This document shows positions 56,171 to 64,000 of a stretch of 64,000 bases of DNA, piece after piece. A program made the translations under genes and the position numbers. The stretch's first letter is position 1. Each line of letters begins with the position of its first letter. This stretch comes from Paraburkholderia sp. IMGN_8. Its GTDB lineage: Bacteria; Pseudomonadota; Gammaproteobacteria; Burkholderiales; Burkholderiaceae. Below the pieces are notes generated by a model. That model had not been told where the DNA came from. It saw nothing but the letters and a program-made list of their open reading frames with translations, and searched no databases. The stretch lies in contig NZ_CP150901.1 in NCBI RefSeq assembly GCF_038050405.1, forward strand, positions 2,046,001-2,110,000, read 5' to 3'.

Positions 56171-57277
56171 TCAGGCGGCTTTGGACTCGACTGCGGAATC
56201 CGCGGCGAGGATCGCGCAGACGGCGTCGGTCACCTGTGCCGTGGTGGCTTTGCCGCCGAGGTCGCCCGTGTGCAGCGCGGGGTTAGCCGTGATGCGTTCG
56301 ATTGCATCCATCAACTTGCGCGCGGCGGCGCTCTCGCCGAGATGCTCGAGCATCATCACGACCGACCAGAACGTGCCGACCGGATTAGCCAGGCCTTTGC
56401 CCATGATGTCGAAGGCGGAGCCGTGAATCGGCTCGAACATCGACGGATAGCGGCGCTCGGGGTCCAGATTCGCCGTCGGTGCGATACCGAGGCTGCCCGC
56501 GAGCGCCGCGGCGAGGTCGCTCAGAATGTCCGCGTGAAGATTGGTGGCCACGATGGTGTCGAGCGTCGTGGGCCGGTTGACCATGCGCGCGGTGGCGGCG
56601 TCGACGAGTTCTTTGTCCCATTGAACGTCGGGAAATTCTTTTGACACTTCCAATGCGATCTCATCCCACATGACCATCGCGTGGCGTTGAGCATTGCTCT
56701 TGGTAATCACGGTCAGCAGCTTGCGCGGCCGCGACTGCGCAAGACGGAACGCGAAACGAAGAATCCGCTCGACACCGGCGCGGGTCATCATCGAGACGTC
56801 GGTTGCGACTTCAATGGGATGGCCCTGGTGCGCGCGCCCGCCTACGCCGGAATATTCGCCCTCCGAGTTCTCGCGGACGATGACCCAGTCGAGATCCTTC
56901 GGGCCACAGCGTTTTAGCGGCGCATCGATTCCCGGCAGGATGCGGGTCGGACGCACGTTCGCATACTGGTCGAAGCCCTGACAGATCTTCAGGCGCAAAC
57001 CCCAGAGCGTCACATGGTCGGGAATGTGCGGGTCCCCCGCCGAGCCGAACAGAATCGCGTCCTTGTCGCGGATTGCCTCCAGACCGTCGGCCGGCATCAT
57101 CACACCGTGTTGCCGGTAGTAGTCGCCGCCCCAGCCGAAATTCTCGAATTCGAATTTCAAGTCGTCGCTTCGCGCGGCGATGGCTTCGAGCACTCGTTGA
57201 CCCGCCGGCACGACTTCCTTGCCGATGCCGTCTCCGGGGATGGTTGCGATGCGATAGGTCTTCACTGGCGTCTCCAT
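56171..57277 (-). CDS. ttuC: tartrate dehydrogenase/decarboxylase
   Basis: A 368-residue member of the isopropylmalate/isocitrate dehydrogenase superfamily, TtuC subgroup. It has IATIPGDGIGKEVVPAG at the N-terminus, WGLRLKICQGFDQYANVRPTR (substrate Arg residues), and the metal and NAD region NLHADILSDLAAALAGSLG. The enzyme oxidises tartrate and can act on D-malate. It leads a two-gene operon with the MFS gene. The ATG at 57277 fits the family length. Confidence 0.88.
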   Translation of the reverse strand: METPVKTYRIATIPGDGIGKEVVPAGQRVLEAIAARSDDLKFEFENFGWGGDYYRQHGVMMPADGLEAIRDKDAILFGSAGDPHIPDHVTLWGLRLKICQGFDQYANVRPTRILPGIDAPLKRCGPKDLDWVIVRENSEGEYSGVGGRAHQGHPIEVATDVSMMTRAGVERILRFAFRLAQSRPRKLLTVITKSNAQRHAMVMWDEIALEVSKEFPDVQWDKELVDAATARMVNRPTTLDTIVATNLHADILSDLAAALAGSLGIAPTANLDPERRYPSMFEPIHGSAFDIMGKGLANPVGTFWSVVMMLEHLGESAAARKLMDAIERITANPALHTGDLGGKATTAQVTDAVCAILAADSAVESKAA

Positions 57278-57378
57278 GGTGTTGAACGTATGGCTTCATC
57301 GTAGAACGAGGAGCCGGCATGAAAACGCTGCTAGACTCAAAGCATCCTTAACCTGAAGTTGACAATCAACCCGTTCCG

Positions 57379-58290
57379 ATGACTTCGTCGATACAGCCGG
57401 ACGACCTCGCATTCTTCTCCACGCTGGCTGCTAGCGGCAGCCTGACAGCCGCAGCGCGTGAACTCGGTTTGAGCACGGCGGCCGTGAGCAAGCATCTGGC
57501 GCAGATGGAATCACGCGCCGGCGTGTCGCTCGTGAACCGGACCACACGGCGCATGAGCCTCACGCCGGAGGGCGAACTCTATCTCACGCGCGCGAGGCGC
57601 ATCCTGAGCGAGATGGACGACCTGGCGCAATTGCTGGGCGGTTCGCAGGCGGCCCCGAAAGGCCTGCTGCGAGTGAACGCGACGCTCGGTTTCGGCCGCA
57701 GTCATGTCGCTCCGCTGATATCGAAGTTTGTGCGGCGCTATCCGGAGGTGGACGTGCAGTTGCAGCTATCCGTCGACCCTCCGCCGATCAGCGACGATGC
57801 CTTCGATGTCTGCGTGCGCTTCGGCGAGCCGCCGGATGCGCGCGTGATTGCGCGCAGAGTGGCGCCGAACCGACGGCTGCTTTGCGCCGCGCCCGCCTAC
57901 TTTGCAAAGCGGCGTCCGCCGCGCAGCCCCGCGGAACTGGCGCAGCACAACTGCATCGGCATTCGACAAGGCGGCGACGGCTACGGGCTATGGCGGCTGA
58001 CAAGCGGACGAGGTGCGGCCGAAAAAACCGAGACGGTGCGCGTGCGCGGCAATCTGACCACCAACGACGGCGAGATCGCGGTGAAGTGGGCGCTGGACGG
58101 ACACGGCATTCTGATGCGGGCCGAATGGGACATTGCCGAGTATCTGGCCGATGGACGCCTGATCCATGTCCTGCCGGAATATCGGACGCCGGGTGCGGAC
58201 ATCTACGCCGTGTACCCGCAACAGTTACAGATGACGGCGCGGGTCAAGGCGTTCGTCAATATGCTGATAGAAACGCTCGGCGCGCGTTGA
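57379..58290 (+). CDS. LysR-type regulator divergent from ttuC
   Basis: A 303-residue LysR-type regulator. The helix-turn-helix is in residues 8-65 (FFSTLAASGSLTAAARELGLSTAAVSKHL), and the effector domain is of the CrgA/DsdC-like subgroup (FGRSHVAPLISKFVRRYPEVDVQLQ). It is separated by 101 bp from ttuC, so it most likely controls the ttu operon. No strong ribosome binding site is seen before the ATG. Confidence 0.85.
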   Translation: MTSSIQPDDLAFFSTLAASGSLTAAARELGLSTAAVSKHLAQMESRAGVSLVNRTTRRMSLTPEGELYLTRARRILSEMDDLAQLLGGSQAAPKGLLRVNATLGFGRSHVAPLISKFVRRYPEVDVQLQLSVDPPPISDDAFDVCVRFGEPPDARVIARRVAPNRRLLCAAPAYFAKRRPPRSPAELAQHNCIGIRQGGDGYGLWRLTSGRGAAEKTETVRVRGNLTTNDGEIAVKWALDGHGILMRAEWDIAEYLADGRLIHVLPEYRTPGADIYAVYPQQLQMTARVKAFVNMLIETLGAR

Positions 58291-58390
58291 GCGCGAGGGC
58301 GGATATTTTTTCAAGCGGGCGGCAACGTCCGGCCTGATTCCGAACCGGTCGCCGCGCGCCCTATTCCGCCTCGCGCGGCGACCGCGCACG

Positions 58391-58714
58391 TTACTGACTC
58401 GCGCCTGTCCCGATCCCGGCCTTCTTCTGCGCATTCTGCAGATCGGTCGGATAGTTCGGGTCGTTCCTACCCGGCTGATAGCCTGCGTCCTCCAGCTTCT
58501 TCAGCTCAGCATTTTTCTTCGCGCGGGCCTGTTTGCGGGCCGCTTTGCGTTCGGCTTTGGTGGGTTTCGCGCTGCTCGCCATATCGGGTTTGGCGACGTC
58601 GGCTGTCGTGCCCGCAGCGCTTGCGCTTTGAGCTTCAGCCAGCGGAATGCTGCCCGCGACCATGGCCGTGACCGCAAGCCCAAGCATGACTCTCTTCATG
58701 GCAAAGAATTTCAT
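58391..58714 (-). CDS. DUF4148-like small exported protein
   Basis: A 107-residue protein with a signal peptide (about 1-27, ending AEA-QSAS), a Lys/Ala-rich helical stretch with KAERKAARKQARAKKNAELKK, and a C-terminal GYQPGRNDPNYPTDLQNAQKKA motif known from Burkholderia DUF4148 proteins. The ATG at 58714 has AGAGGGA in front. Upstream lies a CTGCAATGCAG palindrome (58933-58947), but the standard promoter spacing is missing on this strand. Confidence 0.75.
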   Translation of the reverse strand: MKFFAMKRVMLGLAVTAMVAGSIPLAEAQSASAAGTTADVAKPDMASSAKPTKAERKAARKQARAKKNAELKKLEDAGYQPGRNDPNYPTDLQNAQKKAGIGTGASQ

Positions 58715-58932
58715 CTGATATTCCCTCTGGATAGTTGGCAACGGCGTTGAAGTCTTTCTGCGAATCTTCGTTCGTGACAGCGAAAGCGCACGATGCTTCG
58801 CGCGCGCTCGCCGGATAGAGCTTACAGCCAAATGAACGCTGAGGGTCCAATGGCACCGGCTGCTGCGGTGCGACGCTGAGCCGCTGACGGAGCGCGCTGA
58901 CGCCCAGCTAATCGCCGCTGATCCTGCATTAG

Positions 58933-58947
58933 TTCTGCAATGCAGAA
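58933..58947. promoter_or_regulatory. palindrome TTCTGCA-A-TGCAGAA
   Basis: Perfect 7-bp arms around one central base. It is one of four sites with core CTGCAWTGCAG in this end of the window. Confidence 0.6.
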
Positions 58948-59067
58948 TCTCGGAAAGTAATGCCAGAAGGGGCAACTGACCTTTAACCATTCGACGAATC
59001 CTTTAATTACATGGGCTTACAAGCCACATGCCGCCAGCATGAAAGCGCTAGGTGTTTTCCCGTCTTT

Positions 59068-59084
59068 GGCCTGCATTGCAGGCC
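59068..59084. promoter_or_regulatory. palindrome GGCCTGCA-T-TGCAGGCC, activator-type site of the porin gene
   Basis: Perfect 8-bp arms. Its CTGCA begins 33 bp before the TTGACA of the porin promoter, the same distance as in front of the Liv operon. The predicted centre is near -63, a position usual for activators. Confidence 0.65.
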
Positions 59085-59103
59085 AATTGCGCGATTTCCC
59101 CCG

Positions 59104-59132
59104 TTGACATAGAACGAACGGTCGTGCCAAAT
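59104..59132 (+). promoter_or_regulatory. porin promoter, TTGACA-N17-CCAAAT
   Basis: TTGACA (59104-59109) and CCAAAT (59127-59132), 17 bp apart. The 19-nt block CGAACG-GTCGTGCCAAATT (59115-59133) matches the Liv promoter at 18 of 19 positions. The poor -10 suggests activator dependence. Confidence 0.6.
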
Positions 59133-59404
59133 TGCGCCTGCATCCTGTGCGCAAGCACGCCGATCGACGAACTCATCGCGGCGCCAAGTGGGTCGCTCGA
59201 TCAGTAGACAAACCGCAGGCCAACCGCATTCAGGCACAGACCAGCAGACACAATATTTCGCATACCTAATCAGTTTGCGAGGGCCCGGCCTCGTCTGTTG
59301 AAACTGCGCAGCTCAGCAGATCGGCAGCAGATCTGCAAGGACCGTGCAGCACAAGCTTCACTTCACCAATTCAATCGATTCCCATAAACAAGGAGACACG
59401 AAGC

Positions 59405-60496
59405 ATGCCGGCATGTCATCGCAATCGGGTTGGAGTCATTCTCGGATTAGTGGGCGCATGCGCATTGGGATCGGCCCAGAGCGCCAATGCGCAAAGCAGT
59501 GTCACGCTGTACGGCATCGTCGACGGCTCCCTCCTCTACACGAGCAAAACACTCAACGCGAAGACCGGCCAGAATGCCGGCCATCAGTACTCGTTCACCG
59601 ACAGCGGCGTCTCCGGTTCACGCTTCGGCTTGCGCGGCGCCGAGGATCTCGGCGGCAGCATGCGAGCGATCTTCGAACTCGAAAGCGGCATCAGCATCGC
59701 CAACGGGTCGTTCAGCAACTCGAACGGCAATGAATTCGGCCGCCAGGCGTGGGTCGGCGTGGACAGCCGCTTCGGTACGGTCAAGGCCGGCTTGCAGTTC
59801 TCGCCCTTCTTCCTCGCGGTGTACGACTTCGATCCGCGCGAGATGTCGTACTTCGGCAGCGGTCTCATTACCTACCTCAACAACGTCTACGTAACGGGCC
59901 TCTTCAACCCGAACGGCGTTTCGTACACGTCGCCGGAAATCGCCGGCCTGCAGGCCAGCGCGCTGATGGCGCTCGGCGGCGCGGCCGGCAATTTTCAGGC
60001 GGGCCGTCAGTACTCGGCTAGCCTGCGCTATCACCTCGGTTCGCTGACCGTCGACGCGGCGCTTTACAGCGGCAACGCCGGCGGCAGTGCCGCATCGATC
60101 GCGATCCCGAGCGTGGTCGCCTTCGACGGCCGTGCGCTCGGCGCCAGCTACGTATTCAACGGCCTGACCGTGAAGGCCTCGTATGTGCAGTACAAGGTAG
60201 CAGGTTCGTTCAACGATCGCGTCTACTCGGGCGGCGCGAGCTACCGCATCACGCCGGCGCTGAACGTCGATGCCGGCGTGTGGTACACCCGCGACGGGAA
60301 CAACTCGACCAACCATTCGGTGATGGCGTCGACGGGGGCGGAGTATTCGTTGTCGAAGGCCACGATGGTCTACGGGCAAGTCGGCTTCGTGAACAATCAC
60401 GGCGCAATGCACACTGGACTGTCGGTCAACAACGCCCTGAACGAGGTCACAGGCACGACGGCCGGTGTGAACGTCGGCATCCGGCACATGTTCTAG
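59405..60496 (+). CDS. outer-membrane porin (Gram-negative porin, Burkholderia type)
   Basis: A 363-residue trimeric-type porin: signal peptide of about 29 residues (ending ANA-QSSVTLYG), barrel strands with the constriction-loop region EFGRQAWVGVDSRFGTVKAG, and C-terminal IRHMF. An AAGGAGA ribosome binding site precedes the ATG. It differs clearly from the porin at 5380-6528. The shared operator and promoter with the Liv-type transporter suggest that it admits the transporter's substrate. Confidence 0.9.
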   Translation: MPACHRNRVGVILGLVGACALGSAQSANAQSSVTLYGIVDGSLLYTSKTLNAKTGQNAGHQYSFTDSGVSGSRFGLRGAEDLGGSMRAIFELESGISIANGSFSNSNGNEFGRQAWVGVDSRFGTVKAGLQFSPFFLAVYDFDPREMSYFGSGLITYLNNVYVTGLFNPNGVSYTSPEIAGLQASALMALGGAAGNFQAGRQYSASLRYHLGSLTVDAALYSGNAGGSAASIAIPSVVAFDGRALGASYVFNGLTVKASYVQYKVAGSFNDRVYSGGASYRITPALNVDAGVWYTRDGNNSTNHSVMASTGAEYSLSKATMVYGQVGFVNNHGAMHTGLSVNNALNEVTGTTAGVNVGIRHMF

Positions 60497-60516
60497 CCGG
60501 TGGCGCCTGGGCGATA

Positions 60517-60538
60517 GGGCCGCTTGCGAAGGCGGCCC
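60517..60538. terminator. hairpin between convergent porin and aldolase genes
   Basis: GGGCCGC/GCGGCCC with an 8-nt loop, 20 nt after the porin stop and 20 nt before the aldolase end. It has no T run. Confidence 0.45.
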
Positions 60539-60557
60539 CAACAGGTTGCTACGGCTG

Positions 60558-61325
60558 CTACAGGTCGTAGCCGGGATTGCGGCGTGTCAGGCGCCGCAGC
60601 AGCCCAGGCCACACCAGATCGGCGCCCTTGCCTTTGCTGACTTCACGCGCCTGCTCGCCCATAGTTTCGATGATCGACTGCGGCACATCGATCAGCTTGC
60701 CGCCCGCCTGCGCGAGGATCTGAATACGGCATGAGGTTTCGAACAGATACATCGCCTGAAACGCTTCGGCGACGGTGCGTCCGCAGGTCAGCAAGCCGTG
60801 ATTGCGCAACATCATGTAGTTGGCGTTGCCGAGATCGGCCACCAGCCTCGCCTTCTCCGCGTCGCGCAGCGCAACGCCTTCATAGTTGTGATACGCGAGG
60901 TTCGTCAACACGAAGCCCGATTGTTGCGACAACGGCAAGAGGCCATCCTGTTGCGCCGCCACTGCGACGCCGTACGGCGTATGCGTATGCAGCACGCAAT
61001 TCACGCCGGGCCGCGCCTCGTGCACGGCGCTGTGAATCACGAAGCCGGCAGGGTTCACGTCGAACGGCGTCGGCATCACCGGATGACCCTCATGGTCCAC
61101 CTTGACCAGACTCGACGCGGTGATTTCCTCGAAGAACAAACCATACGGGTTGATCAGAAACTGATGCTCATGGCCGGGCACGCGCGCCGAAATATGCGTG
61201 AACACCAGATCGTCCCAGCCGAACAACGCCACCAGCCGGTACGCGGCCGCGAGGTCGACGCGCACCTGCCATTCTTCCGGAGACACCATCTGACGAACGC
61301 TAGGGATATCGAGTGTGGAGTTCAT
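60558..61325 (-). CDS. class II aldolase/adducin family protein
   Basis: A 255-residue protein of the fuculose-aldolase/ribulose-phosphate-epimerase/adducin fold. Metal ligands are in CVLHTHTPYGVAVA (HxH) and the later RNHGLLTCG. The start VRVDLAAAYRLVALFGWDDLVFTHISARVPG is typical of the subgroup without an assigned substrate. It could be a lyase or a decarboxylase of a hydroxy acid. A CTGCAWTGCAG site lies 96 bp upstream of its start, linking it to the porin and transporter. Confidence 0.82.
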   Translation of the reverse strand: MNSTLDIPSVRQMVSPEEWQVRVDLAAAYRLVALFGWDDLVFTHISARVPGHEHQFLINPYGLFFEEITASSLVKVDHEGHPVMPTPFDVNPAGFVIHSAVHEARPGVNCVLHTHTPYGVAVAAQQDGLLPLSQQSGFVLTNLAYHNYEGVALRDAEKARLVADLGNANYMMLRNHGLLTCGRTVAEAFQAMYLFETSCRIQILAQAGGKLIDVPQSIIETMGEQAREVSKGKGADLVWPGLLRRLTRRNPGYDL

Positions 61326-61420
61326 GGCTTACCTTGAGAAAGCGCGAGAGATCGCGATGACAGCCGCTTTGCGAAGCGCTTGCGTCGAGGTTCAGCAAGC
61401 GCGCCCGCGGCAGAAAGAAT

Positions 61421-61435
61421 TTCTGCATTGCAGAA
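61421..61435. promoter_or_regulatory. palindrome TTCTGCA-T-TGCAGAA upstream of the aldolase gene
   Basis: Perfect 7-bp arms. Read on the minus strand, a TTGCTG hexamer begins 34 bp after the start of CTGCA, close to the 33 bp found at the two other promoters. Confidence 0.6.
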
Positions 61436-61621
61436 TACTGGCGTGCGCAAAGCCATGTCAAGCCGACACTTCTTCCCCATCCCACCTCTCTTATCGTCGC
61501 CCTCGGCAAACAGGCGCGATGTGCGAAATACAAGCAATGGCGCGGCTTTCAGCCATTACGCATTGGCTGTACCACGCATGCCAGCCATGCGGACGATTCG
61601 TATAAGTGACTTCCCTAATAA

Positions 61622-61634
61622 TCTGCAATGCAGA
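61622..61634. promoter_or_regulatory. palindrome TCTGCA-A-TGCAGA upstream of livH
   Basis: Perfect 6-bp arms. CTGCA begins exactly 33 bp before the TTGACG of the livH promoter. Confidence 0.6.
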
Positions 61635-61655
61635 ACGTGCGAATGGAAAACCCTA

Positions 61656-61684
61656 TTGACGCTAAGCGAACGCTCGTGCCAAAT
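61656..61684 (+). promoter_or_regulatory. livH promoter, TTGACG-N17-CCAAAT
   Basis: TTGACG (61656-61661) and CCAAAT (61679-61684), 17 bp apart, in a block nearly identical to the porin promoter. Confidence 0.6.
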
Positions 61685-61778
61685 TTCTCTCGCGCCACCG
61701 CACATCGCGTTTTGCAGCCTGCATCGATGAGCGTTTGAAACAGTCGATAACGTGTGCCTAGCTGGAGGGTGTAAAAAC

Positions 61779-62648
61779 GTGGATATGTTTTTGCAGCAAG
61801 TCCTCAACGGGCTGACCCTGGGCGGTATCTACAGCCTCGTCGCGCTCGGTCTCACTCTGGTCTACGGCATTCTCGCGGTGCCGAATTTCGCCCACGGCGC
61901 TTTCTACATGGTGGGCGCCTTCGTGTCGTTCTACCTGATGAGCCGGCTCGGCTGGAACTACTGGCTCGCGATGATCGGCTCAGGACTCGCCGTCGCGGTG
62001 CTGGCGATCCTCGCTGAACGGCTCGTGTTCCATCCGCTGCGCAAGTCTTCCGAGTTGCATCCGATGATCGCCGCGATCGGCCTGCTGCTGTTTCTCGAAG
62101 CCGGTGCCCAGGCGATCTGGGGCGCCGACTTTCACCGCATGGCCACGCCCTACGCCGGCATCGTCGATCTTGGCGGCGTGACCGCGCCGTTGCAGCGCCT
62201 GTTGATCATCGTCAGCGCGTTCGCCCTGGTGGTGTTGCTGCAACTCTTCCTCAAATACACGGTGATCGGTTCGAGCATCATCGCGATGGCGCAGGATCGT
62301 GACGGCGCCTCGCTGATGGGCATCGACGCCAACAAGGTGACGATGCTGACCTTCGGCATCTCCGGCCTGCTCGCGGCGGTGGCGGCCACGCTGTATGCGC
62401 CGATCAACCTCGTTTATCCGGCGATGGGCCAGCTGGTGATCCTGAAGGCTTTCGTGATCATCATTCTCGGCGGCATGGGCAGCGTGCCGGGCGCGATCGT
62501 GGGCGGGCTGATCATCGGCATGGCCGAGAGCTTCGGCGCCTTCTACATCTCGACTGACTACAAGGACATGATCGCGTTCGTGCTGCTGGTGGTGATTCTG
62601 TCGGTTCGTCCTCAAGGCCTGTTCACCAGGGAACTGCGCACATCATGA
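61779..62648 (+). CDS. livH: branched-chain amino acid-type ABC transporter permease LivH
   Basis: A 289-residue inner-membrane permease of the LivH family with about eight helices. Signatures are GGIYSLVALGLTLVYGILAVPNFAHGAFYMVGAF and, near the C-terminus, KAFVIIILGGMGSVPGAIVGG. The GTG at 61779 is preferred because GGAGGG lies 9 nt upstream; an ATG two codons later is possible. No binding-protein gene precedes it. The substrate need not be an amino acid, as this family also carries aromatic acids, amides and urea. Confidence 0.88.
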   Translation: MDMFLQQVLNGLTLGGIYSLVALGLTLVYGILAVPNFAHGAFYMVGAFVSFYLMSRLGWNYWLAMIGSGLAVAVLAILAERLVFHPLRKSSELHPMIAAIGLLLFLEAGAQAIWGADFHRMATPYAGIVDLGGVTAPLQRLLIIVSAFALVVLLQLFLKYTVIGSSIIAMAQDRDGASLMGIDANKVTMLTFGISGLLAAVAATLYAPINLVYPAMGQLVILKAFVIIILGGMGSVPGAIVGGLIIGMAESFGAFYISTDYKDMIAFVLLVVILSVRPQGLFTRELRTS

Positions 62649-63655
62649 AATTATTCGAGGGCAAGCTGGGTTGGGCGCTGCTGTTCGTGCTCGGTGTCGT
62701 GTTTCCGTTTCTGGCCGCCAATGACTACATGCTCACCGTGATGTCCACCGCGTACATCTTCGCGCTGGCCACCGTCGGGCTGAATCTGATTACCGGCTAT
62801 ACGGGGCAATACAATCTCGCGCACGGCAGCTTCATGGCGGTCGGCGCGTACACCGTCGGCATTCTGACGGTCGATCATCAGGTGCCGTTCTGGATTGCGT
62901 TCGTCGCGTCGGGCGTGGTGGTCGCGGTACTGGGCGCGCTGGTCGGTCTCGTGTCGTTGCGGCTGCGCGGCCATTACTTCTCGATCTTCACGCTGTGCGT
63001 CGGCTACATCATGTTTCTCGTGATCGAGAAATGGGACAGCCTCACGCATGGGGTTGCGGACATCATCGGCATCCCTGCTCCATCCGGTTTCGGCCTCGTC
63101 TCGTTCGAGAATCCGCGCGCGCTCTATTACCTGGTGTTCGGGTTTCTCGTGCTCGGCGTGTGGGTGATGCATCGCATCGTCAATTCGCTGCTCGGCCGGA
63201 CCTTCATGGCGATCCGCAATAGCGACGGGCTCGCCCAGTCGCTCGGCATCGACCTGATGCGCAACAAGGTGCTGGCTTTCGTGCTGTCGGTCGTCTATGC
63301 GGGGCTCGCAGGCGGTTTGTATGCGGGCGCGGTGCGCTTCCTCGGACCGGATCTGGCGGGCGTCGACCATACCTTCGATATGACGATGTACATGCTGGTG
63401 GGGGGCATCGGCACCCTCGCCGGTCCGCTGCTCGGCGCGCTGGCGGTGCCGTGGCTCACGCAGTACCTGCAGTTTCTGCAGGAATACCGTTTCGTCGTGT
63501 TCGGTCCGATCCTGATCCTGCTGGTGATCTTTCTGCCTAACGGTATCGTCGGCCTGTATCAAACGCGCAAGGGACGGCGCGCGAAACTTGCGACGCCGAC
63601 CAACGGCATCGTCGCGCGTCAGTCTCAACCCGCGCGTGGAGACCGTCATGCTTGA
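62645..63655 (+). CDS. livM: branched-chain amino acid-type ABC transporter permease LivM
   Basis: A 336-residue LivM-type permease, partner of LivH. It has GLNLITGYTGQYNLAHGSFMAVGAY near the N-terminus and DMTMYMLVGGIGTLAGPLLGA near residue 255. It overlaps livH by the ATGA arrangement and livG by 8 bp. The C-terminal 30 residues are basic and soluble. Confidence 0.92.
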   Translation: MKLFEGKLGWALLFVLGVVFPFLAANDYMLTVMSTAYIFALATVGLNLITGYTGQYNLAHGSFMAVGAYTVGILTVDHQVPFWIAFVASGVVVAVLGALVGLVSLRLRGHYFSIFTLCVGYIMFLVIEKWDSLTHGVADIIGIPAPSGFGLVSFENPRALYYLVFGFLVLGVWVMHRIVNSLLGRTFMAIRNSDGLAQSLGIDLMRNKVLAFVLSVVYAGLAGGLYAGAVRFLGPDLAGVDHTFDMTMYMLVGGIGTLAGPLLGALAVPWLTQYLQFLQEYRFVVFGPILILLVIFLPNGIVGLYQTRKGRRAKLATPTNGIVARQSQPARGDRHA

Positions 63656-64000
63656 AATCGACTCGCTCAGCAAACGCTTCGGCGGCCTCGTTGCGGTGGA
63701 CAACATCAGCACGCACATCGAAGCGGGCAAGATCAACGCGATCATCGGCCCGAACGGCGCGGGCAAGACTACCTTCTTCAATCTGATCAGCGGCACGCAT
63801 CTGCCGACTTCGGGCCGCATTCTGTTCAAGGGGCAAGACGTCACGCGCCTGGCTGCCGATCAGATGGCGCGCCTCGGTGTCGCGCGCACATTTCAGTCCA
63901 CCGCGCTGTTCGATCGGGCTAGCGTGCTGGACAACCTGATTGTCGGCCACCGGCTGCGCACGCGCTCGGGACTGTGGGACGTGCTGACCCACTCGTCGCG
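63648..64000 (+). CDS. livG: branched-chain amino acid-type ABC transporter ATP-binding protein LivG (partial, runs off the window)
   Basis: The first 117 or so codons of a LivG-type ATPase: MLEIDSLSKRFGGLVAVDN, Walker A GPNGAGKTTFFNLISG, and the Q-loop region ARTFQSTALFD. The rest lies beyond the window. A GGAGACC ribosome binding site precedes the ATG inside livM. Confidence 0.92.
   Translation, partial: MLEIDSLSKRFGGLVAVDNISTHIEAGKINAIIGPNGAGKTTFFNLISGTHLPTSGRILFKGQDVTRLAADQMARLGVARTFQSTALFDRASVLDNLIVGHRLRTRSGLWDVLTHSS

Larger units (their letters stand above)
58715..59404. other. 690-bp intergenic region with two CTGCAWTGCAG sites and the porin promoter
   Basis: No protein-like frame. 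It holds TTCTGCA-A-TGCAGAA (58933-58947), GGCCTGCA-T-TGCAGGCC (59068-59084) and the promoter at 59104-59132. The porin mRNA would have a leader of about 265 nt with no evident fold that I can name. Confidence 0.55.
61326..61778. other. divergent aldolase / livH control region (453 bp)
   Basis: No protein-like frame. It contains two CTGCAWTGCAG palindromes (61421-61435 and 61622-61634) and the livH promoter at 61656-61684. Confidence 0.55.

Noticed and set aside
59007..59237. 76-codon minus-strand frame upstream of the porin.
   Set aside because: It covers the operator and promoter of the porin, has a Cys/Trp/Arg-rich product and no ribosome binding site.

Overview
The window reads as a chromosomal segment from a beta-proteobacterium of the Burkholderiaceae, most likely Paraburkholderia or Burkholderia. 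The signs are high GC with strongly GC-biased third codon positions, two Burkholderia-type porins starting QSSVTLYG after the signal peptide, small DUF4148-like exported proteins, and a glycine betaine catabolic gene set close to the Pseudomonas/Burkholderia GbdR regulon. No rRNA, tRNA, CRISPR array or phage was seen.

Layout. 1-5.4 kb: a patatin-like lipase, a degraded small gene, a receiver-PAS-GGDEF-EAL protein whose signalling motifs are degenerate, and a frameshifted zinc-ribbon pseudogene. 5.4-6.5 kb: a porin. 6.8-10.4 kb: choline-O-sulfate use (a binding protein, betC, a LysR regulator). 10.5-11.4 kb: purU. 11.5-24 kb: one long minus-strand operon running glyA, M19 dipeptidase-like, V4R-like, dgcA, dgcB, etfA, etfB, gbcA, gbcB and a betaine-binding protein, with gbdR divergent. 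25.5-30.7 kb: fdhA and betIBA. 30.8-39.4 kb: an MFS carrier and the sdaA-soxBDAG operon, with a second AraC-type regulator divergent. 40.7-46.0 kb: a mercury-resistance segment (merR, merTPAB) plus an ECF sigma/SDR pair, bounded by about 46-bp imperfect inverted repeats. 46-50.1 kb: choV-choW-araC-choX. 50.9-54.7 kb: three exported or membrane proteins, including an MbfA-type ferritin-like/VIT1 protein, with PmrA/QseB-like boxes between them. 54.8-58.3 kb: a tartrate cluster (ttuB, ttuC, LysR). 58.4-64 kb: a DUF4148-like protein, a porin, a class II aldolase and the start of a Liv-type ABC operon (livG runs off the end).

How the genes work together. The 6.8-50 kb part encodes an almost complete route from choline-O-sulfate to pyruvate: BetC frees choline; BetA and BetB make glycine betaine; GbcAB, DgcAB with EtfAB, and SoxBDAG remove the three methyl groups; GlyA joins glycine and a C1 unit to serine; SdaA makes pyruvate. 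FdhA and PurU handle formaldehyde and formyl-tetrahydrofolate. Three periplasmic binding proteins appear to share one ChoVW transporter. Three AraC-type, one LysR and one TetR regulator control the set, and I see matching 21-bp-spaced direct repeats in front of the sdaA-sox and choVWX operons.

Most worth a second look: (1) the transposase-less, inverted-repeat-bounded mer/ECF/SDR element inside the betaine cluster; (2) a repeated CTGCAWTGCAG operator placed identically in front of a porin and a Liv transporter, with another copy before the aldolase; (3) PmrA-like boxes around the mbfA group; (4) the 21-bp AraC-type repeats; (5) signalling and enzyme proteins lacking canonical catalytic residues.
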